This document shows, one piece after another, positions 1-8,434 of a stretch of 64,000 bases of DNA. Numbering within the stretch: the first letter of the stretch is position 1; the number at the start of each line of letters is the position of its first letter. Source of the DNA: Sandaracinobacteroides saxicola (GTDB taxonomy: Bacteria > Pseudomonadota > Alphaproteobacteria > Sphingomonadales > Sphingomonadaceae); NCBI RefSeq assembly GCF_014117445.1, contig NZ_CP059851.1:1922001-1986000 (forward strand), written 5' to 3'. The position numbers were made by a program, and so were the translations under genes. The notes beneath the pieces are model-generated. The model did no database searches. It saw only the letters and a list, made by a program, of their open reading frames with translations, and was not told the origin of the DNA.

Positions 1-1
1 G

Positions 2-451
2 TCGCAGGACGTCGAAATCGGCGTCGAGATCGACATCCGCTACGCCGGCCAGGCCTTCGAAGTACCTCTCAGCAGCCCGCAGGGCAGCACCATCCACAGC
101 CTCACCGAGCGCTTCGACACCGAACACAAGCGTCTCTTCACCTTCAACCTCTCGGTCCCGCACGAGCTGGTGAACATCCGCGTCATCGCGCTCGGCCGCG
201 CCGCCAACGTCGCCGCCCCGGAAATCCCTCGCGGAGACGGCAACCCCACCGCCGCCAAACTCCGCGACCACGAGGTGTGGATGGGCGGCAAGGCGCTCCC
301 CGCCATCATCTACGACCGCGCCAAACTCCGCGCCGGCGATACCATCCCCGGCCCCGCGGTGGTCTGCGAAATGGACTCGACGACGCTCATCCACGACGGC
401 TGCGTGGGCACCGTCGATGCCATGGGCAACATCCTGATCCGGCCGGCATGA
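2..451 (+). CDS. HyuA-type hydantoinase/oxoprolinase subunit, C-terminal part only
   Basis: The reading frame is open from the window edge, so the N-terminal part, with the ATP-binding hydantoinase fold, lies outside. The visible 149 residues match the C-terminal end of HyuA/oxoprolinase A proteins: a segment around DIRYAGQAFE, then a stretch ending in GPAVVCEMDSTT, where the family has its terminal beta-rich domain. HyuA pairs with HyuB for ATP-dependent opening of hydantoin or oxoproline rings; relatives act as acetone or acetophenone carboxylases. A HyuB gene follows about 0.8 kb downstream on the same strand. The stop overlaps the next start as ATGA, so translation is probably coupled. 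The true substrate cannot be read from the sequence. Confidence 0.85.
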   Translation, partial: SQDVEIGVEIDIRYAGQAFEVPLSSPQGSTIHSLTERFDTEHKRLFTFNLSVPHELVNIRVIALGRAANVAAPEIPRGDGNPTAAKLRDHEVWMGGKALPAIIYDRAKLRAGDTIPGPAVVCEMDSTTLIHDGCVGTVDAMGNILIRPA

Positions 452-903
452 CGGGATGGCGCGCCAAAATCGCCGAACAAATGCCCGCGATGCTCGCGCA
501 CGAGGGGCTGTGGGAGGGCACATACCGTCACCTCGACGCCGATGGCGCGCTCATCGACCAGCATGCGGCCCAGGTGCGGTGCGAATTTCCCGATGCCGGC
601 GACCATGCCTATATCCAGCATAATCGCTTCACCCACCCGGACGGTCGCGTCACCGTGTCAACCCTGCCGGGCACCCTGCGCGACGGCCGCCTCTGGTGGG
701 ATCTGCCCGCCTTCCACGGCCACGCCTGGGACGCCGGCGACGGCATGATCCTGCTCACCCTGGACCGCCGCGACGAACCGGGCGTGCGCTTCCACGAACT
801 GATCGTCATGGGCGACGCCGACACCCGCGCGCGGACCTGGCACTGGTTCCAGGGCGGCACCCTCATCCGGCGAACCCTGTGCAACGAAAGGCGCGTCGGA
901 TGA
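448..903 (+). CDS. Lipocalin-like (DUF3598-type) small protein
   Basis: A 151-residue protein starting at the ATG that overlaps the hyuA stop. It carries an N-terminal HEGLWEGTYRHLD segment, a middle RDGRLWWD and a late RARTWHW segment. The same three landmarks recur in order in the protein at 49082-49582, so the two are paralogues. The pattern of an early G-x-W-x-G followed by alternating hydrophobic and aromatic strands fits the calycin/lipocalin-like DUF3598 group, a beta-barrel fold that binds small hydrophobic ligands; that family assignment is inference. There is no signal peptide, so it should be cytoplasmic. It sits between the two hydantoinase subunits, which suggests an accessory role with the same substrate. 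Confidence 0.65.
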   Translation: MTGWRAKIAEQMPAMLAHEGLWEGTYRHLDADGALIDQHAAQVRCEFPDAGDHAYIQHNRFTHPDGRVTVSTLPGTLRDGRLWWDLPAFHGHAWDAGDGMILLTLDRRDEPGVRFHELIVMGDADTRARTWHWFQGGTLIRRTLCNERRVG

Positions 904-1235
904 CGTCCGTGAAAACCCATGCGGCGACCGCTGCCATCGCCGCCACCCTCATCGCCCTTCCCGCGGCCGCCTCCAGCCCCGCTGCCTGGCAAGCCTTCCA
1001 GCGCAAGACCGCGACCGCCTGCATCGCCGCCGTCACCAGGGCGGCCGCTCCCAAAGGCGCCAAACCCACCGCCACCGTCTCACCAACCGGGACCGAACGC
1101 TTCGGCGTCGCCATCGTCACCTTCAAACGCGGCACGGCGACCGAACGCCACCTCTGCCTGATGGACAAGCAGACCGGTGCCACCGACATCGACCCCACCC
1201 CGCTCGCCGACTTCATCACGCCGCCCCGCAAATAG
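900..1235 (+). CDS. Small secreted protein of unknown function
   Basis: A 111-residue protein whose ATG overlaps the preceding stop (ATGA). Residues 1 to about 25 form a signal peptide with a hydrophobic alanine-rich core and a likely cleavage after AAAS, so the mature part is periplasmic. The mature part has two cysteines (in TACIAAV and HLCLMD) that could pair in a disulfide. No family was recognised. It is in a coupled row with the hydantoinase genes and is followed 9 bases later by hyuB, so it is probably co-transcribed with them. Confidence 0.6.
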   Translation: MTSVKTHAATAAIAATLIALPAAASSPAAWQAFQRKTATACIAAVTRAAAPKGAKPTATVSPTGTERFGVAIVTFKRGTATERHLCLMDKQTGATDIDPTPLADFITPPRK

Positions 1236-1244
1236 GAACTCCCC

Positions 1245-3122
1245 ATGCCCACGCGCATCATCGAAACCAACCCCGCCCCCTTCGCCGACAGGACAATCGA
1301 TCCGGTCACGCTGGACATCATCGAAAACGCGCTCCGCAACGCCCGTGTCGAGATGGACGCAACGCTGGTGCGCACCGCCATGTCGCCCGGCATCCGCGAG
1401 CAGGGCGACGCCTTCCCCCTCATCGCCGACCCCGCCGGCAAGATGATCGTCGGCCAGTTCGGCAGCTTCATCGACGGCTTCCTCGCCAACTGGGACGGCA
1501 CGATCGAGGAAGGCGACATGATCTTCCTCTCCGACCCCTACAGCTGCGGCGGCGCCATCAGCCACTCCAACGACTGGCTGGTGCTCCTCCCCGTCTATCG
1601 CAACGGCCGCCTCGTCGCCTGGACCGCCATGTTCGGCCACCAGAGCGACATCGGCGGCAAGGTCGCCGGCTCCATGCCCATCGACGCCCGCAGCATCTAC
1701 GAGGAAGGCGTCCGCATCCCGCCCGTCAAAATCTGGCGCAAGGGCGAGTATAACGAGGACCTGATCAAGCTCGTCATGCACCAGACCCGCAAGCCGGACT
1801 GGTGCGCCGCCGACCTCAACGCCCTCATCGCCTCCTGCCGCGTCGCGGCAAGGCGCGTCGAGGAAATGTGCGCCCGCTTCGGCGATGATATCTACTACAG
1901 CGCCACCCAGGCGCTGCTCGCCCGCAACCACCGCGCCATGAAGGCACTGATCGCCATGGCCATCGCCGAGGAACCGATCAGCTTCGAGGACTATATCTGC
2001 GACGACGGCGTCGGCTTCGGCCCCTACAAGATCAAATGCACCATGTGGCGCGACGGCGAGAAAGTCATCCTCGACTTCGCCGGCACCGATCCACAATCGG
2101 CGGCCAGCATCAACTTCTTCCTCAACGAGAACATGTTCAAGATGTTCTTCGGCATCTACATGATCATGGTGTTCGACCCGCAAATCCTGTTCAACGACGG
2201 CTTCTATGACCTGATTGACGTCCGCATCCCCGAAGGCTCGCTGCTGAAACCCCGCTACCCCGCGGCGCTCTCCGGCCGTACCCACGCCTTGGGGCGCATC
2301 TTCGACATCCTGGGCGGCCTGCTGGGGCAGAAGACCCCCGAATTCCTCAACGCCGCCGGCTTCAGCTCCTCGCCGCACCTCATGTATTCCGGCACCGACA
2401 AAAGCGGCAAATGGTTCCAGCTCTTCCAGATCGGCTTCGGCGGCATCCCCGGCCGGCCGCTGGGAGACGGCCCGGACGGCCACTCGCTCTGGCCCGGCTT
2501 CACCAACGTCCCCAACGAATTCCTCGAACGCTATTTCCCGCTGCGCATCGAACGTTACGAGGCGCTGCCCGATTCGGGCGGTGCCGGGCTGCATCGCGGC
2601 GGCAACGGCATCCTCATGTCCTACCGTTTCCTCGAATCCGGCAGCGTCTCCATCCATGACGACCGCTGGTTCGTGCCCCCCTGGGGCGTCAACGGCGGCG
2701 AACCCGGCGCCCGCGCCCGCAAGATCCTGGAAAAGCCCGACGGCACGCAAACCATCGTCCCCAACAAGATCGACACGCTCGATGTCGAGGAGGGCGACCT
2801 CCTCCACTTCATCACCTGGGGCGGCGGCGGCTGGGGCGACCCACTCGCCCGCGATCCCGAACTGGTCGCCCGGGAAATCCGCCAGGGCCTGGTCAGCGTC
2901 GAAGGCGCCCGCGCCTACGGCGTCGTCATCACCGATGGCAATGTCGACACCGCCGCCACCGAAGCCCTGCGCCAGCAGCTCCAGGCCAGCCGCGGCCCCC
3001 TCCCCCTCTTCAACTACGGCCCCGATCTCGCCACGCTCCGCGCCAACTGCGCCAGTGAAACCGGCCTCCCCGCCCCACAACAACCCCTCTGGCGCAACAG
3101 CCTGGCGATGGCGGCCGAATGA
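1245..3122 (+). CDS. hyuB: HyuB-type hydantoinase/oxoprolinase subunit
   Basis: A 625-residue protein with the family's hallmarks: the VTLDIIENALRNARVEMD start, the EGDMIFLSDPYSCGGAISHS segment, HQSDIGGK (metal-ligand type histidine and aspartate), and the C-terminal WGGGGWGDPLARDPE. The length fits HyuB (usually 550-700). With HyuA it would hydrolyse a cyclic amide such as hydantoin or 5-oxoproline using ATP, or act as a carboxylase; the substrate is not determinable. An AGGA ribosome site lies just before the ATG. Its stop abuts the stop of the convergent kef gene in the palindrome TGATCA, so the two transcription units meet with no spacer. Confidence 0.88.
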   Translation: MPTRIIETNPAPFADRTIDPVTLDIIENALRNARVEMDATLVRTAMSPGIREQGDAFPLIADPAGKMIVGQFGSFIDGFLANWDGTIEEGDMIFLSDPYSCGGAISHSNDWLVLLPVYRNGRLVAWTAMFGHQSDIGGKVAGSMPIDARSIYEEGVRIPPVKIWRKGEYNEDLIKLVMHQTRKPDWCAADLNALIASCRVAARRVEEMCARFGDDIYYSATQALLARNHRAMKALIAMAIAEEPISFEDYICDDGVGFGPYKIKCTMWRDGEKVILDFAGTDPQSAASINFFLNENMFKMFFGIYMIMVFDPQILFNDGFYDLIDVRIPEGSLLKPRYPAALSGRTHALGRIFDILGGLLGQKTPEFLNAAGFSSSPHLMYSGTDKSGKWFQLFQIGFGGIPGRPLGDGPDGHSLWPGFTNVPNEFLERYFPLRIERYEALPDSGGAGLHRGGNGILMSYRFLESGSVSIHDDRWFVPPWGVNGGEPGARARKILEKPDGTQTIVPNKIDTLDVEEGDLLHFITWGGGGWGDPLARDPELVAREIRQGLVSVEGARAYGVVITDGNVDTAATEALRQQLQASRGPLPLFNYGPDLATLRANCASETGLPAPQQPLWRNSLAMAAE

Positions 3123-4928
3123 TCAGCTGACCTTTTCCGCCTCCACCCCGGCGAACGGAATCTCGCCCAGCGCGATCTCCGGCGTCCAGCTCGTTCCCGG
3201 CCGGAACACGCTGTCGCGCCCGGCCATGATGTCGCCGGTCGCCGCCTGCAATGCCAGCCGCTCGGCATCGCGCCGGCGGAACTCCGCCTCGATCGCGTCC
3301 ACCGCTTCCTCGTCATTGCCCAGCGCGCGCAGCGCCATGCGCCCCACCTCCACCGCGCCCAGGAACAGCTCGCGCACGATCAGCTCCTGATCCGCCCGCC
3401 TGAGATCGATGTAGTGCCGCCGGTCATGCGCCCGGGCCACGATCTCCAGCTGCGGAAAGGCGTCGCGGATCGGCAGCAGCCGCGTCGGCGCCCAGGGGCC
3501 ATCGGCGGCGATCACCAGCAGCTGCGCCCGCTCCGCGCCGGCCGCGCGCAGCACATCCACCCGGAACCCGTCGCCATAATAGACCTTCCAGCCGAACTGG
3601 TTGCTGCGCTCGATCTGCTCGGGCTTCACATCGATCAGCGTCACCTCCACGCCGCGCGCGTGCAGCATCTGCGTCACGATCTGGCCGAACCGGCCATAGC
3701 CGACCACGATCGCCGCGCCCTCGCCCGCCTCCTCGGGCAGCGCCAGCCCCTCGCTTGAAACCCCGCGCGCCTTCCACCGCCGCCACAATCCCAACAGCGG
3801 CGGCGTCAGCGCCATCGACAGCGTCACCACCGCGGCGAACATCGATGCCGCGCCCGGCGCGATCAGCAATCCCGCCGTCGCCGCCCCGAACACCACGAAG
3901 GCGAACTCGCCCCCCTGGCTCAGCAACAGACCGGTGCTGAACGCCTCCTTCCAGCTGCTGCCGAACAGCCGCGCCAGCCCGGTCATCACGGCGGTCTTCA
4001 CCAGCACCAGCGCCACTACCAGCGCCAGCACCAGCCCCACATTCTCCCACAACACCCTGAGGTCCAGGCTCATCCCGACGGAGAGAAAGAACAGCCCCAG
4101 CAGCAGCCCCCGGAACGGCTCGATGTCCGCCTCCAGCTCGTGCCGGTAACTGCTGTCCGCCAGCATCACGCCCGCTACGAACGCCCCCAGCGCCATCGAC
4201 AGTCCCAGCGAGGCCATCAGCAGCGCCGACCCCAGCACCGTCAGCAGCGCGGTCACCACGAACACCTCGCGCGCGCCCAGCGTGCCGATCACCCGCAGCA
4301 TCGGGTTCAGCACGAATCGTCCGGCAAGCACCAGCCCCAGCAGCGCCCCCACGGTGTAGAGCGCCTGCACCCAGCCCTCCGGCGCATTCGGATCGGGGTT
4401 GCGGCTCAGCGCCGCCACCACCGTCAACAGCGGCACGATCGCCAGGTCCTGCAACAGCAGCACGCTGAACACCCGTTCCCCCAGCGGCGTGTTCAGCTGG
4501 TCGCGCTCCCGCAACAGCTGCACCACCAGCGCGGTCGAGGACAGCGCCAGCGGCAGCCCCACCACCAGCGCCGCCTGCCAGGACAGGCTGGTCAGCAGCA
4601 GCAGCACGCCGGTCAGCGCCGCGCCGCACAGCAGCACCTGCGCCGTCCCCAGCCCGAAAATGTCGCGCCGCAAGGACCACAGCCGCGAGGGCTTCAGCTC
4701 CAGCCCGATCACGAACAGCAGCAGCACGATGCCGAACTCGGCGAATTTCAGCGTGGAGGCCGGATCGCCGATCAGCCCCAGCACATGCGGCCCGATCAGC
4801 ACCCCGCCAGCCAGATAGCCCAGCACCGCCCCCAGCCGCGCCCGGGTGAACAGCGGCACCATCGCCGCCGCCGCCGCCAGATACACCACCGCATCCGTCA
4901 GCAGGCCGGTCTCGGCCGCACCGGCCAT
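3123..4928 (-). CDS. Kef-type monovalent cation:proton antiporter with RCK domain
   Basis: A CPA2-family inner-membrane protein of 601 residues. The first ~370 residues are about 12 hydrophobic segments with the family motif GIVLLLFVIGLEL and a glycine- and serine-rich core (SLGLSMALGAFVAGVMLADS). A cytoplasmic TrkA-N (RCK) domain follows, with the nucleotide-binding loop VGYGRFGQ near residue 385 and an acidic end of the second strand (LIDVKP). It should couple potassium efflux to proton entry under ligand control. I chose the ATG at 4928 (MAGAAETG); the 52 codons upstream in frame are low-complexity antisense of the scaffold gene. The start overlaps the stop of the upstream IscU-like gene as ATGA. 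Confidence 0.9.
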   Translation of the reverse strand: MAGAAETGLLTDAVVYLAAAAAMVPLFTRARLGAVLGYLAGGVLIGPHVLGLIGDPASTLKFAEFGIVLLLFVIGLELKPSRLWSLRRDIFGLGTAQVLLCGAALTGVLLLLTSLSWQAALVVGLPLALSSTALVVQLLRERDQLNTPLGERVFSVLLLQDLAIVPLLTVVAALSRNPDPNAPEGWVQALYTVGALLGLVLAGRFVLNPMLRVIGTLGAREVFVVTALLTVLGSALLMASLGLSMALGAFVAGVMLADSSYRHELEADIEPFRGLLLGLFFLSVGMSLDLRVLWENVGLVLALVVALVLVKTAVMTGLARLFGSSWKEAFSTGLLLSQGGEFAFVVFGAATAGLLIAPGAASMFAAVVTLSMALTPPLLGLWRRWKARGVSSEGLALPEEAGEGAAIVVGYGRFGQIVTQMLHARGVEVTLIDVKPEQIERSNQFGWKVYYGDGFRVDVLRAAGAERAQLLVIAADGPWAPTRLLPIRDAFPQLEIVARAHDRRHYIDLRRADQELIVRELFLGAVEVGRMALRALGNDEEAVDAIEAEFRRRDAERLALQAATGDIMAGRDSVFRPGTSWTPEIALGEIPFAGVEAEKVS

Positions 4929-5365
4929 CAGGCGGCCTTCGCGCGCGCGGCGCTTTCCACCACCGCCGCCGCCACCTGCCAGGGCAGCAGGATCGAGCCG
5001 TGCCGCCCCTTGTGCGCCCGCGCCGGCTCGAACAGCGCCAAATCCGCCCAGCCCGCCGGCAACTCGCCCTGGCCCCGCAGCCATAGCGCCAGCGCATCCG
5101 CCGCGTCCGCCAGTTCAACACCATCGCGGCCGATCACACCCGCCCCCAGGATCGCCGCGCTCGCCTGCCCCAGCGCGCAGGCCCGCACCTCCTGGCCATA
5201 GTCCGCCACCCGGCCCTCGCCGTCCAGCACCACGTCCGCCGTCACCCGGCTGCCGCAGATCGGCGACACCCGCTGCGCGCTCGCGTCAGGCGCGGGCAGC
5301 CGCGCCGTCAGCGGAATGTTCGCCGCCAGCCGCAGGATCGCATGATTGTACAGGGGTTCACTCAC
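4928..5365 (-). CDS. IscU/NifU-like iron-sulfur cluster scaffold protein, third cysteine missing
   Basis: A 145-residue protein read from GTG at 5365 (MSEPLYNHAILRLA); a longer TTG start at 5386 is possible but would overlap the upstream gene. With this start the cysteines of PICGSR and ACALGQ fall at residues 37 and 63, the positions of the first two cluster cysteines in E. coli IscU. The third, in the IscU HCS motif, is replaced: the sequence reads RHGSILLPW, with glycine at about 123. It belongs to the IscU/NifU-N fold family; whether it still assembles clusters is unclear. It is translationally coupled to the antiporter downstream, an arrangement I believe recurs in sphingomonads. Confidence 0.75.
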   Translation of the reverse strand: MSEPLYNHAILRLAANIPLTARLPAPDASAQRVSPICGSRVTADVVLDGEGRVADYGQEVRACALGQASAAILGAGVIGRDGVELADAADALALWLRGQGELPAGWADLALFEPARAHKGRHGSILLPWQVAAAVVESAARAKAA

Positions 5366-5382
5366 CGCCCCGCTATAGGCGT

Positions 5383-6114
5383 TCAATCCCCATCGGTGAA
5401 GGAAGCTTTATACGCAGGCTTCAACAGTTTCAGTTCGCCATCCTCCAGGCGCAGCGTCACCGCATAGCTCCCTTCCGCATAAGGCCCGGCGACATAGGGG
5501 TCGGCCACGACCTTCACCCCCCAAATGAGGTCGCTGCCGGTCGGCACCAGCGTCACCTCCTTCGCCGCCGGGCAGGCGCTGAATCCCTCCATCGCCGCGC
5601 CGCCGCGCCGCTTCGCCCGTTCCTCATCCAGCGCCTTGCACCAGCGCGGCCACAGGCTCTTCATGACTGCGGCGCCGTCGCTGAACAGGTCGCGGAACGC
5701 CACTCGCCGCTGCGTCGCCCGGTCCCAGATCAGCGCCGACGTCCCCGAATTGCCATGCGCCCCGCCGGTGTAGGCATAGGTGGAAGCGACAAACACCAGC
5801 AGCCGCGGCGTTTCCGCTTCCGCGGTCCAGCGCACCTGTGTCGTGTACCGCCGCACCGGGAAGCCGCCCTTCCGCGCCTCCGCAGCATCCCGCTCCGCCG
5901 CCACCCGCGCCGCGCCCAGATCCTTCAGCGCCTCCGCCCGCAGCGCCTTCAACAACGCCGGCGCCAGCACCATCTCCGGCGCCGCCGTCCAGCGATAATC
6001 CAGCGCCGCCCCCCGCTCCCGGATCAGCAAGGACGGCCCTTGCGCTACCGCCGGCACCGACGACAGCATCAGGATCAGGGCGAGCGCGACGCGCGATGGA
6101 AAAGACTGGGGCAT
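5383..6114 (-). CDS. Secreted DUF3298/DUF4163-type protein
   Basis: A 243-residue protein with an N-terminal signal peptide (hydrophobic stretch, cleavage near PAVAQG), starting at ATG 6114. The TGGAHGN segment followed by a bulky C-terminal beta region is the signature of the DUF3298/RsiV-like and PdaC-like extracellular domain, found in some peptidoglycan deacetylases and anti-sigma factors. Here it stands alone with no catalytic or transmembrane partner domain, so it is a periplasmic protein of unknown role. Two cysteines (SLWPRWC, FSACP) may form a disulfide. Neighbours are the scaffold gene (18 bases downstream) and TonB (41 bases upstream). Confidence 0.65.
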   Translation of the reverse strand: MPQSFPSRVALALILMLSSVPAVAQGPSLLIRERGAALDYRWTAAPEMVLAPALLKALRAEALKDLGAARVAAERDAAEARKGGFPVRRYTTQVRWTAEAETPRLLVFVASTYAYTGGAHGNSGTSALIWDRATQRRVAFRDLFSDGAAVMKSLWPRWCKALDEERAKRRGGAAMEGFSACPAAKEVTLVPTGSDLIWGVKVVADPYVAGPYAEGSYAVTLRLEDGELKLLKPAYKASFTDGD

Positions 6115-6155
6115 GCGCCATTTCTGGCACATGCCCCTTGCGCTTGCCAAGCCGC

Positions 6156-6794
6156 TCAGCGCCGCTCCGCCAGCCGCCAGCTGATGTCGCGCACCACCGT
6201 TCCCGCCACTGGCACGCCATCGGCCGTCGCCGGCGTGAAGTGCCAGCGCCGTTGCGCCACCTGGCAGGCCCGCGCATCCAGCCGCTCATGGCCGGTGGAG
6301 CGCGTCACCGTGCAAGCCGTCACCCGGCCATCGACACCGATCGCCAGCCGCACCGTCATCGCGCCCGTCTCCCCCAGTCGCCGCGACGCTTCGGGATAGT
6401 CATCCTCGCTGATTCCCACGCTCGCCGTCGCTGCCGGTCCGCGCAGCACCGGCACGGGTTGCGGCAGCGGCGCCATCCCCGTGCCGCCGTCGCCCTTCAG
6501 CACGATTTCACCCTTGTCCGGCATCGCCGGTATCCGCGGCGTCTCATCGACGATGGTGAACACCGGCGCCTCCACTGGCACCCTCACCTTCTCCATCTTC
6601 GTCTCTGGCGGCGGCGGAACGTCCGGCGTCTTCACCACCGGCTCGTCGATGTTCCGCGCCTCCACCGGCGGCAGGAACTGTTTCACCACTTCCACCGCCA
6701 GGCCGCTGATCAGCGCATAGCCCAGCACGCCATGCAGCGCGACCACGCCCGCCACGGCATAAAGCCGCCGGCCCTTTTCCGTTTGATACGCCAT
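6156..6794 (-). CDS. TonB-family energy transducer
   Basis: A 212-residue protein started at ATG 6794 (MAYQTEKG). It has the TonB layout: a short cytoplasmic segment, one transmembrane helix (VAGVVALHGVLGYAL), a proline-rich periplasmic linker with PDVPPPPETK, and a C-terminal domain containing DYPEASRRLGETG and GVDGRVTACTVTRSTGH, as in TonB C-terminal domains. It would transmit proton-motive force to outer-membrane receptors. No exbB or exbD lies next to it in this window. Upstream codons in frame (to 6899) look non-coding. Confidence 0.85.
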   Translation of the reverse strand: MAYQTEKGRRLYAVAGVVALHGVLGYALISGLAVEVVKQFLPPVEARNIDEPVVKTPDVPPPPETKMEKVRVPVEAPVFTIVDETPRIPAMPDKGEIVLKGDGGTGMAPLPQPVPVLRGPAATASVGISEDDYPEASRRLGETGAMTVRLAIGVDGRVTACTVTRSTGHERLDARACQVAQRRWHFTPATADGVPVAGTVVRDISWRLAERR

Positions 6795-6947
6795 CCCAGG
6801 CTCTCCCACGCGGTTCGCGCCGCCGGCCAGCCCCGCGGCATCCCCCGCCGCGCCCGCTTCACCCGGGTCCCTCAACCCGTCCACGAACACCCCTATCACA
6901 TATCATAGGCCGAACCCGGCAACAAGCGTGCCGTCAGTTTTGTTGGC

Positions 6948-6992
6948 GCGCATCTAGAGCGGAAAACCGGTGCCCACGTTTCCGCGATGCGC
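6948..6992. repeat. Alphaproteobacterial palindromic repeat, copy 1
   Basis: Outer arms GCGCATC and GATGCGC (6948-6954, 6986-6992) enclose an inner hairpin GCGGAAA/TTTCCGC. It matches the two other copies at 38847 and 46195, which keep the inner GGAAAA/TTTTCC. This is the short palindromic repeat seen widely in alphaproteobacterial genomes. It ends exactly where the ferredoxin stop codon begins on the minus strand, so it may also act as a transcript end. Confidence 0.75.
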
Positions 6993-7328
6993 TCACCTCC
7001 CCTTCATATCCACATGTCCCGCCGGCATCCGCACCGTCAGGCTGCCCAAATCCGCCGTCAGCAGGATCTGGCACGCCAGCCGGCTCGTCCGCCGCACATG
7101 GGCTGCAAAATCCAGCATGTCCTCCTCATGCGCCGACGCCTTCGGCAGCCGCGCGAAATCCGCCTCGTCCACGATCACATGACAGGTGCTGCACGCCATC
7201 GCCCCCTCGCACGTCCCCTCCAGCGGCTGGCCATTCGCCTGCGCCACTTCCAGCAACCGCACCCCCGCCGCCGCCTCGACCTCCCGGTCCAGGCCGCCGT
7301 CCGCCCGCAGGAACCGCACCCGGATCAT
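6993..7328 (-). CDS. Adrenodoxin-type 2Fe-2S ferredoxin
   Basis: A 111-residue electron carrier. Cluster ligands are visible as CEGAMACSTC (C-x5-C-x2-C) plus a later cysteine in RLACQILL, the spacing of the ISC-type/adrenodoxin class. The C-terminal LTVRMPAG is also typical. It lies at the end of a three-gene minus-strand unit behind two cysteine desulfurases, with its ATG overlapping the stop of the second (ATGA). That context points to a role in cluster biogenesis, as for Fdx, rather than in a P450 system; no P450 is nearby. Confidence 0.88.
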   Translation of the reverse strand: MIRVRFLRADGGLDREVEAAAGVRLLEVAQANGQPLEGTCEGAMACSTCHVIVDEADFARLPKASAHEEDMLDFAAHVRRTSRLACQILLTADLGSLTVRMPAGHVDMKGR

Positions 7329-8434
7329 GCCATCCCCCGCACTGCATCCACGATCATCGCCATCGCCCGCTCCACCTCATCCACCCCGGTAAACCGCCCC
7401 CACCCCAGCCGCACCGTCTCCCGCACCGCGGCCCGTTCCAGGCCGATGGCGGCCAGCACATGGCTCGGCCGACCCGCGGCGCTGCTGCACGCCGCGCCGC
7501 TGCCCATCATCACCTGCGGCACCGCCGCCATCACGCGCGACGCATCCACCCCCGGAAACCGCACCGACAAATTCCCCAGCCAGCGTGCCGTCACCCCGCC
7601 ATTCACCGCATGCATGGTTCCATGCAGCGAACGCATGGCAGCCTCCCAGCACGCCGCCACATGCGCCGCATCCGCCGTCATCCGCTCCCCCGCCAGCCGC
7701 GCCGCCGCCCCCAGCCCGACGCACAGCGCCGGCGACAGCGTGCCGCTCCGGAACCGCTCCTGACCGCCGCCATGCAGCACCGGTTCCAGCACCACCCCCG
7801 GCCGCACCAGCAAGGCCCCCACCCCCTTCGGCCCATAAATCTTGTGTCCCGACACGCTCAGCAGATCGACGTCCAGCGCACTCGCATCCACCTTGCCGAA
7901 CCCTTGCGCCGCGTCGCTGTGCATCAGCGCGCCGGCACCATGCGCCATCTCCGCCATCGCCGCGATCGGCCAGACACTGCCGATCTCGTTGTTCACCAGC
8001 ATCGCCGACACCAGCGCCACATCATCGCCCAGCGCGCCGGCATAGGCCATCAGGTCGGGCTGCCCGTCGGCCAACACCGGCAGGACGGTGAGCGCGAACC
8101 CCACCCGCTCCAGCCAGCGCGCACTCACCAGCACGCAGCTGTGCTCGGTCGCAAAGGTCACCAGCCGGCGTCGCGGCGGCGGCGCCGCCAGCATTACCCC
8201 CTTCAGCGCCAGATTGTTCGCCTCGGTCGCCCCGCCGGTGAACACCACCCATTCCGCTGCCACCCCCATCACCGCCGCCACCTGCGCCCGCGCCACCTCC
8301 ACCGCCGCCTTGGCCCCGCGTCCGGCGCGATGCGGGCTGTGCGGATTGGCATGATGGTCCCGCAACCAGGGCAGCATCGCCTCCAGCACCGCCGGGTCCA
8401 GCGGGGTCGTCGCCTGCACGTCCAGGTCGATCAC
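7325..8434 (-). CDS. Cysteine desulfurase (NifS/IscS-type), second of a tandem pair
   Basis: A 369-residue class-V PLP enzyme. It starts at GTG 8434, which overlaps the upstream stop as GTGA. Visible features: an early LDVQATTPLDP, TGGATEANN for phosphate contact, HSDAAQGFGK, the PLP lysine in SGHKIYGPKG, and the catalytic cysteine in GSGAACSSAAG. It would release sulfur from cysteine as an enzyme-bound persulfide for iron-sulfur clusters or thio-modification. It is a full-length paralogue of the upstream gene and both keep all catalytic residues, so both should be active. The product feeds logically into the ferredoxin gene that follows. Confidence 0.88.
   Translation of the reverse strand: MIDLDVQATTPLDPAVLEAMLPWLRDHHANPHSPHRAGRGAKAAVEVARAQVAAVMGVAAEWVVFTGGATEANNLALKGVMLAAPPPRRRLVTFATEHSCVLVSARWLERVGFALTVLPVLADGQPDLMAYAGALGDDVALVSAMLVNNEIGSVWPIAAMAEMAHGAGALMHSDAAQGFGKVDASALDVDLLSVSGHKIYGPKGVGALLVRPGVVLEPVLHGGGQERFRSGTLSPALCVGLGAAARLAGERMTADAAHVAACWEAAMRSLHGTMHAVNGGVTARWLGNLSVRFPGVDASRVMAAVPQVMMGSGAACSSAAGRPSHVLAAIGLERAAVRETVRLGWGRFTGVDEVERAMAMIVDAVRGMA

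Noticed and set aside
1080-3083. A 667-codon open frame on the minus strand opposite hyuB
   Set aside because: It is glycine-, alanine- and acidic-rich low-complexity sequence, as expected from the complement of a GC-rich gene. The plus strand has all family motifs of HyuB.
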